Assembly: GCA_947179485.1 (NCBI GenBank)
Contig: OX359246.1
Coordinates: 27,466,001-27,530,000, forward strand
Source: Allacma fusca
Lineage: Eukaryota; Arthropoda; Collembola; Symphypleona; Sminthuridae
DNA: 64,000 bases
Reading direction: 5' to 3'
In this document: positions 56,991 to 64,000 of the stretch, one piece after another
How the letters are laid out: the number at the start of each line of letters is the position of its first letter
Position numbering within the stretch: the first letter of the stretch is position 1
The notes under the pieces: model-generated
Databases searched by the model: none
What the model saw: the letters and a program-made list of their open reading frames with translations, nothing else
Told to the model about the DNA's origin: nothing
Made by a program: the position numbers and the translations under genes

Positions 56991-59751
56991 CATGATCCCA
57001 TCTCAAATTAATTGACAAATTATATTCATACATGTAACAAAACGTACATGATTGTATTGCTCAGTATATGATGAAAATGACTATTTTTACGATCACACAC
57101 CGTATGTATCTGCAAAAATCCCAATGAAGGACAGAAAAATATGTAGAGGTTTTTAATGGCTCTTGTGATGACAGTGAACTTTTTTTACCTATACCAAAAC
57201 CACAATGTCTACTTCAGAATCAACTTAAATACTAACCATTTAGCAACAATTAACTTAACTTAATAATAATTCGAATTTTTCTAATTTTGTCAACTTTATA
57301 CTATATGAAACAATGTAATGAATCGGTGCAGGTTGTAAGGGCCAAGGCCAAATCGACCAATAAATTATCTATCTATCTAGTGGGCGTCCTACGTCTCTTG
57401 AATGATATATATATAGAATTGCATGAACCACATTTGATTTGGTATATTCCTCCCATGTTCAATTCACAGAATTTAAAAAATTCTTTATTTTGATACCAGG
57501 AGTGAATGTTGGTTTCCATTTAAATGTACGGCGGAGAAGATTTGTAATATTATTAGAAGCGGAACAAACGAAAGGTGTAGGTACCCATCTTTGCTGTCGT
57601 GTTTGATAATCTTCTGTAGTCATATTATCTACAATATTATCTAATGTTCTTTCTTCTTCAATACAGATATGAATATCTGGAGTACTATTTACAACTGGTT
57701 GTAGTGATTCCTTTGCTTTTGGATGCTTAAATTTGGAAACATTAAATATTAACGTGCAGTCTGTGCTCGGCGCGGTTAAGGGTAATACTCGGATAAACAA
57801 GTATGGGTACGGGCATGAGGTACTACACGGGTACCGATTTAGTGTACCCAAACAATTTTGAGCACTACCTGTGTTGGGTTTGATTGGTCCACGATTTCGG
57901 GCACGGCTAATGGTATGGGTTCGGGTACGTAAATGAATGTTAGCGTGCGAAAAACGTCAAATTGCGATTCCAATTCAACGTTAAAAAAGTTAGTACATTT
58001 TGTGTTGTTTTATAAGAATAATTATTATTTTATACTCAAAAATGTTATCCGCAAAACATAACGTCAAAGGTCCATAGGGAATGACTTGTTTTTGAATTCC
58101 TTATTGAACTATGGTTTAAGCATATTAATGTTCTCTTTAACGACTAAACCCAACCTGACCAGTCAGGATAATTTTATAAGAGAATAATGGTTTTAACAAA
58201 CGATTTCAGTCATCACGCTCCGCAGCTGTAGCGACAGTAATATTTCCTTTCACATAGATTGTAAGACGATTTTTCGCATGATTAAGCCAATGCTAAATTC
58301 ACGCTCACGTAACTTTGTCAGTGGCTTTTGGCGTAATAATTAATACCGAATCTAGCAGATAACATTGCGCATTTCGTTTTTTTCACACTTTTTTCCCGAA
58401 AATACAACGCAATTGTACTATCAAATGGAAACATAATTATTACCCTTATGAGAATCACAGGTACAGTGTATTTTGATATTCTGACCTATTGAGGCTTATG
58501 TTGCTTGACGATTCCTTTCTTATTCAGCTTTACAGCCAAACGAGGGAAGGTAACTAGAGCCATTACGCGATTGGTAGTATCCGAATCGTTGTCACCCCCA
58601 GTTTTAGAAATAATTAACACCTAGGATTGCAAAAATGAAACAATTCGCACGATCTACATAGCTTCATATCAGTATGGTCAGTACAAAAATTACCCACCAA
58701 ATATTTCCGATGCACTTCCTTTTGCACAAGTAAATTGCATGTTGTCAATTGTAATCGTGGGTAGTCGGGGCAGAAGTCGGACTTCAGCAGTAGAACCAGT
58801 AGATCAGCAGTATGAAATGTCGCCTCCCTTAAATTGTTCACGGCTTTAGAAACATGGTCGATTTTTCTCTATATCCTAGTGAGTTTGGTCAAAACAGACT
58901 AGAAACGAACTGTAAGTGAATTACAGTCAATAAAAACAAACGTTCCAAAAATGTATCCAAATCATAATAATTGAGAAACTTTTTATGAGTAATTTTTTAA
59001 CTCTACTTATTGGTCTATCTATATAAAATCCTGTGTTAAAATGGAACCAATGGAATGACGAGAGCAGTAATAAAATGAGCGTGGATGTACACAGAGCTAT
59101 ATCAGAGAATTAGTTGACGGGATAAGCCACATTAGTTTAGAATTTTCAAAATTTAAATAATTCATTTTTTTGGCTAATCATGCCAACAAGTAGACTTATC
59201 AAATATTATTTTCCCCAGGTTGTTTTCCCAAGTAGAATGGTGTAGTGATCGAGGGCTGCTATTAAATGAAGGGATAGGAGAAATGGCTCAAGGTCTCAGG
59301 ACTCTCGAGGTCAAAAATGGTTTTGACAAGGCTGGGCACATTTTCATGGTTCACATCTTACCACTGTATACCTACATTTGCCATATCCACTGCGGATATG
59401 AGTCACTATATAACTAATAACTGAGTAATTTATTTTTAAAAGTAGCTTACTTTTAAAATCCAATTCTTCGTCAGCAGTTGCTGCGGTTTAGGGTCACAAA
59501 TCATTCCAGATTTGCTGCAACGTACAATTGGAACGGACACAACTACGCAAATCCGTACATTTCCCAAAATGATCACCCAAATCTTGTAAATTATAATCAT
59601 TTTAAATGATTTCGTCCTCGAAAAATTCTTTGTCAATAATTGGTGCTTTCGGGAGAACAGGCTGGGTTCGTTTCTTCCTTCCTTCTTTTCTTTTTTCCTT
59701 TTTGCTGGAGTTCTGTAAATCGAGGTTTCTGTTTAGTAGTAATAATTTATC
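56991..59751. other. Mostly gene-free; one unrecognised ORF
   Basis: A 130-codon minus-strand ORF (57459-57851) has no recognisable domain. Its first third lies in GGGTACGGG-type repeats (57757-57940, possibly a further decayed element of the hAT-like style), which argues against a real gene start there. The remainder, about 57950-59750, holds nothing I can support. Confidence 0.35.
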
Positions 59752-59826
59752 GATCAACTATTACCTGTGGACATCCCATAAGGAAGAATTACTCTTCCCA
59801 TGGGGTTACACAGGTAATAGTTGATC
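59752..59826. repeat. Perfect-arm hairpin (short MITE-like palindrome)
   Basis: Arms GATCAACTATTACCTGTG (59752-59769) and its exact complement (59809-59826) enclose a loop with further pairing (CCCAT with ATGGG, GGAAGA with TCTTCC). A half-related sequence, CAACTATTACCTG, occurs near 62089, which suggests a dispersed family. Confidence 0.7.
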
Positions 59827-60239
59827 AATGCATATGGTTGGCTCTTCCACACAACATATGTGCTTCTCGAGATTACGGAGGCTGTCGGCACACGAGTGTA
59901 AAAAATGCACAAGTAATTCTGAATGACATAACAAGTTTTGTGTGTCAATAAACAGATAAATGGAATGTATTGGATGAGTATGAATTGGATGTAAAATGTA
60001 ATCAATTGCAAACATGTAGGTTGAAGGGTACTAAGAAATACCTAGTATCTCGTTTACAATTTATTAGTTTTATAGAAACGTTGTTTCACAAGAAATATTA
60101 GTTAAACTAAAATTAATTTAATACAGTCCAGAAATCATCAGATGTACCTTAGATATATGAACAAGAAAGCGTTTTATTGTCTTACAGATAAAAGCTTTTA
60201 ATATAAAATTCAATGATGGGTTAGCGATTTAAATGTAGA
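59827..60239. other. Gene-free spacer
   Basis: AT-rich; nothing supported. Confidence 0.35.
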
Positions 60240-60245
60240 TTTATT
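60240..60245 (-). terminator. Possible polyadenylation signal
   Basis: Minus-strand AATAAA about 85 bases past the stop of the putative terminal exon at 60329-60494. Confidence 0.2.
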
Positions 60246-60328
60246 CTGATATGTATTAATACTGTTCATCAACAATTGTAAATAAAAAATCACTTCGTCA
60301 TTTTATATTTGTCTTAAAACGTTACCCA

Positions 60329-61055
60329 TTAAAAGCTAGGTTCTGCGTCATCCATTCTAGCATTTTCATTACCCTCAAGAACACTAACAACATGGGAAGG
60401 AAAAATGTAAGTAGGGACGTTCACTTCTCTAAGTAAGTGCACGTATTCATTATTTCCATGAATTTCATAATTTGGCCTGTTGAACGGGCTTAGACTAATC
60501 TAATTATATCCATAATACGGGAGAAGTTTAAAACCTTCTTGTACACAATTTCACTGGTTGACTTATATTTAATATATTTGCTGTTCTTCAATAGTCGAAG
60601 TAGTTGCATACCTTTGTTCCGCATTTAGTCAGGGAGCAGGTCAACTAAATCTTCGTCAGGGTTAGTTACGGATGTTTCGTGCTTTTTATATCCCACTGTT
60701 GGGGAGGAAGTACCTTCCAAGTTCTGGCATACATAGCTGATACATGTCTTGTAACCCGTTTTTCAAGAATAGCTGCTATTACTCGAGAGACCATCTGAAA
60801 TTATTTTACCAGGAAGGTTTTTGCAGCGCGAATACTAATACCTCTCCTTTGAAAATACCTGAAGAATTTATTTTGCTTAGAAATACACTTTTGTGCTGCT
60901 TTTGTATTTACAAAACTGGGCAAAATCCGAATACATCCAATGACAACTTTAATCTGGTTATCACTAGCTTCCAGAATTAAAATACGTTGAAGTGTCTTGG
61001 ATGATATTCTAAGAAAATGAAAAAACGCACTGTGCTGTTCTACTTGACTGTTCAT
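60329..61055 (-). pseudogene. Unrecognised decayed coding remnant
   Basis: A putative last exon (60329-60494) follows a GATTAG acceptor and reads LSPFNRPNYEIHGNNEYVHL and onward to a TAA stop. Upstream on the same strand, a segment reads KTGYKTCISYVCQNLEG...NPDEDLVDLLPD but is broken by stops near 60630 and 60770. A further open frame, 60801-61055, lies beyond that. The composition looks protein-like, yet no family was recognised and the frames do not join, so a broken gene or transposon gene is the best reading. Confidence 0.25.
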
Positions 61056-62829
61056 GATTCACTAAACACTAGGAAGCTGTCATTCTCTGGGTAAATGTCA
61101 TTTCCGAGTCGGAATCTTGAAGGCGTGTCTCGACTAAAATTCAGCAATAAAAATCTATGATTTTTCCACACTAAGCCGATACGCCTCCTTGACGTACAAA
61201 ACGTTTCCAGATGACATGTTTCTAGCGATTATATTTATAGTGTTCTGATTTCTTATAAGATTAAAACCCACCAAATAAGAATTTCTAACAATAGTAATCA
61301 TTTTGTCGTTATGACATATAAAAATCAATCATAAGTTCTTGTGGTGAACTAGTAAAAAGATCTTCTAGTCTATACACTAGGTTCTTGGAGCGTTTTAGCA
61401 AACGCATTTTATCTTCTATTATTATCAAATTTTTTATTTTACCTCAAATGTTTTGATCAATTTCAAAGATGGAATTAACTAATATTACTGCAGAATTACG
61501 TTTGCGTAGCTCTGAGCTGATATAGCTTTATATAGCTCCAACCATATCTAACAATATTCTGATTGAAGTAAGTTGTCCTATTCCTGATTATTCGAAAATA
61601 AGCGTTGTTTTACCTGCGCAACAAAATACTATTAGGAAAAATAAATAGATATAAAAATATTTTATTTTTAACTGACCTGAACGCGATGGAGCAGCAATGA
61701 TAATGCTTTGAGCGTAAAATCAAATTGCTCTATTACACGTTCTTGCTCGAAAAATGTAATGCACTGTTCACAACAACAGCCGCCGGTTCGTACTGTATGA
61801 AACGATCGCCTGCAGTATGTGTACTGTGAACGTTCCATCACTTTTATTACATTTTGATATGAAATACCTTATTCACGACATCAAATCATATTTATTATTT
61901 TCGCACCAAATTTACACTAAGCATTAAAATTCGTGAAAAGTGGGTGATCTGTTTTTATTTCCGTGATATAATTCTATGTGAACATGCTACATCAGAGACA
62001 TGTGCTAAGTAGATAATGTTAAGTAATATGAGCCTCATGTTTCCTATAGTATGAAGCAATCTCACAGCATGTAATTCATATAATGTTTCAACTATTACCT
62101 GCACGAAGGACTACAGTCCCAGAATTGTGAGCCCTGTGGGAAAGAACCAACCACTTGCCTTATGAATAATCAAGTAATACCTGTGCAACAACCAGGGGAA
62201 GGTGGGTAAAGTTAAAAGATATATATGCATTGGAAAAATAATTTTTTATTTACAATTGTTGATGTACAGTAATAATACATATACGAATTAATCTACATTT
62301 TAAGCTCTAACTCATAATTGAATTCTATATTACGCACTTAATAATGACCAAAAGACTTGCCTAGTCAAAAAAGTCCTAGTTGTGAGACAACGCAACGTTT
62401 TCTTGTTCCTAGATATTATGTACATCTGATGATTTCTGGACTGTATTAAATTAATTTGAGCATAACTAATATTTGTTGTAAATAAGGTTTCTACATAATT
62501 ATTAAATTGTAAGCGAGATACTTGGTATTTTTTAATACCCATCATCCTACAATTTTGCAATTAATTACATTTTGCATCCAATTAATACAATTGAATTTGT
62601 TTAAATACTTGTATGGGCATTAAATTTAACGCTTCGACAAGTGAACGGAGACATCATCTTTCACAAGCGTATGGGGATACAAGCTGACGCAATTACAGCG
62701 ATGGTCAGTTGTCTCACGGAATTCCAAAATGAATTTCATGACATAAGTTTATCTTCTACTTTTACATATTTGAAACGTTTTACAGGATAAAGCTAAACAT
62801 TTATATTTTGTAACGTGCCTATAAAACTT
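61056..62829. other. Gene-free stretch
   Basis: No supported gene, RNA or element apart from a partial match near 62089 to the hairpin family at 59752. Confidence 0.4.
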
Positions 62830-63325
62830 ATGCACCGTTCACATTGCCACTACTGCAAGCAAACATTCGCCTCTGCAAGTATTTACTTGCAGCGCTGCAA
62901 GTTCTGTTCACATTGGCCGCCTCTGCAAGCATTTTACTTGCAGATGCGACTTGCAGAGGGTCGATTTTACTTGCAGAAGCGAAGTAGATTTCGCTTCTAC
63001 TTTCCTCTGCAAGCTGATGAACATGCTTGCATTTACTATTGAGTTCCTTGTTAACTTCTTCAACCTACTCCTATGCCGCGCAATGTTCAATTTCTGTCGA
63101 TTTCTATTCTGCACCGTGTTAAATTTACGACGTATAGAAGAAGTCGCTAACCGTATGTTGCCAACAGACAAATTGCTTGCACTTGCAGCTGAAAACTAAT
63201 GTGAACAAAACTTCCATACGTGCAAGTAAATCAACTTCCAGACCGTTTGCTCAGCAAGCTAGCTTGCTGACGAACAAATTTAGCTTGCAGAAGCGCAATG
63301 TGAATGTTACATTACGAGCTAACAT
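62830..63325. mobile_element. Inverted-repeat element with CTGCAAG words
   Basis: The left end, GTTCACATTGCCACTACTGCAAGC (62835 onward), is matched by the complement of the right end (GCTTGCAGAAGCGCAATGTGAAT, ending about 63314). More than fifteen CTGCAAG/CTTGCAG copies fill the arms. No clear target duplication was found, so the superfamily is unassigned. ORFs across it are repeat translations. Confidence 0.55.
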
Positions 63326-63364
63326 GTCGTTTGCACCTTTATTACTCCTAAACATACCTAAAAA

Positions 63365-63709
63365 CTAATAATACTTTAAGTTACAGGACATATGTTTAAT
63401 CAACGTTAGACAATAGTACGCACATACATTTGTATCTATGGACAACAGTTTAATACTATTACTTTTTCTTAACTTGACCGTAAAATCATAATAAGAAGAC
63501 GGGTTTCTGTATGAATCAATGAAAATACATGGATCAGTTTCACTCCTATAGTAAAAGGCCAGCCAATGTTGACTGCTAAATTTACTGGTTACGTTGTTGA
63601 CAATAAAGTCGCATGAATAAGAAATAATATGAAAATTTTCAAATTCGGCCTTGGCGAGAACATAATAATTTATATGCGTATTTTTGCTTAGATGGTGTAG
63701 AATATACAT
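63365..63709 (-). pseudogene. Adenain-like cysteine protease of a Polinton/Maverick-type element
   Basis: The 114-codon frame contains QHWLAFYY, then IFIDSYRNPSSYYDF, then NVCAYYCLTLI. These correspond in order and spacing to the His, Asp and Cys catalytic blocks of adenovirus-type (C5/ULP1-like) proteases encoded by Polinton/Maverick transposons and relatives. In such elements the enzyme processes capsid-type proteins. The expected Gln/Gly around the catalytic Cys are altered (Ala in place of Gly), so activity is doubtful. No polymerase B, integrase or capsid gene is visible within the window. The fragment is near the right edge, and neighbours may lie beyond it. Confidence 0.5.
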
Positions 63710-64000
63710 TCTTATTCCGTTTTCTTTAAAATTTAATTTTAATATTACCTTCTAACAAGAAAACATACGGTACATAACGTTAGTGTTTCAATGCAAATAT
63801 GCATTCTATATTCTTGTACTGAGATAATTATTCTAACTTTCAAAGAAAGAAAGACAATTCAGGCGTGCCCTGTACCGTTCTTATGTACTTATAAAAAACC
63901 TGACGGCTTTAAATAAGGTAAGCAAGGCTTTACAACGGTGCAATACTGGAAACCATTTTGCTTTTTTACTGCATCGGCGTAACGTTTTGTATAATATGCT
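63710..64000. other. Right edge, no feature seen
   Basis: AT-rich sequence without a supported feature. It may be part of the same element as the adenain-like fragment. Confidence 0.3.

Noticed and set aside
59606..60015. Overlapping ORFs of 72-103 codons on both strands
   Set aside because: They span the palindrome at 59752-59826 and are created by it. There are no protein features.
1..64000. CRISPR arrays, bacterial operons, riboswitches
   Set aside because: The window is eukaryotic. No direct-repeat/spacer pattern or bacterial signals were seen, and the only regular array is the 27-bp array of H1, which has no spacers.

Overview
The window is AT-rich eukaryotic DNA. It has short introns (about 70-600 bp), arthropod-type divergent ionotropic receptor (IR) genes, ELOVL6-type elongases, and many nested transposons. 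It is most likely from an arthropod genome; a springtail-like hexapod is possible but is only my inference. All gene models were read by eye from ORFs, splice-site consensus and comparison between paralogues in the window. None was checked against a database.

Layout. (1) 1-2700: transposon debris, namely a CACTA-type transposase remnant running into an antisense trypsin-like exon fragment. (2) 3628-9303: one large Hsp70-related gene. Its model is an N-terminal Hsp70 ATPase fold without the nucleotide-binding signatures, three copies of a ~75-residue helical repeat, a Ser/Thr/Pro-rich linker, and a C-terminal Hsp70 ATPase domain with all signatures but no substrate-binding domain. A 1.28-kb foldback-like element with an 8-bp target duplication interrupts exon 2. 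(3) 10653-13111: IR gene A (651 aa, 3 exons). (4) 15088-29546, minus strand: three tandem ELOVL6-like elongase genes (294, 297 and 298 aa), each with three exons and identical splice phases. Between them lie a CACTA-like inverted-repeat element, a pogo-type MITE and nested hAT-like elements. (5) 33801-45671: IR genes B, C and D, with an IR remnant E at 46459-47024. Gene D is cut in exon 1 by a hAT-like element that itself carries a 5'-truncated CR1-like LINE. (6) 47480-49906: further nested hAT-like elements. (7) About 50840-56990: a dead two-ORF LINE carrying a third LINE fragment in reverse. (8) 57000-64000: mostly gene-free, with a palindromic MITE, possible gene remnants and, at the right edge on the minus strand, an adenain-like protease typical of Polinton/Maverick elements.

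Functional picture. The host genes fall into three groups. The IRs are probably chemosensory or otherwise ligand-gated cation channels. The ELOVL6-like enzymes elongate C16-type acyl-CoA in the ER, for example for cuticular or storage lipids. The Hsp70-like protein is unusual and of unknown role. The most striking general feature is a set of at least eight non-autonomous elements with 8-bp target duplications. Each has extended subterminal arrays of its own short word, and two sit inside host exons whose reading frames are otherwise intact.
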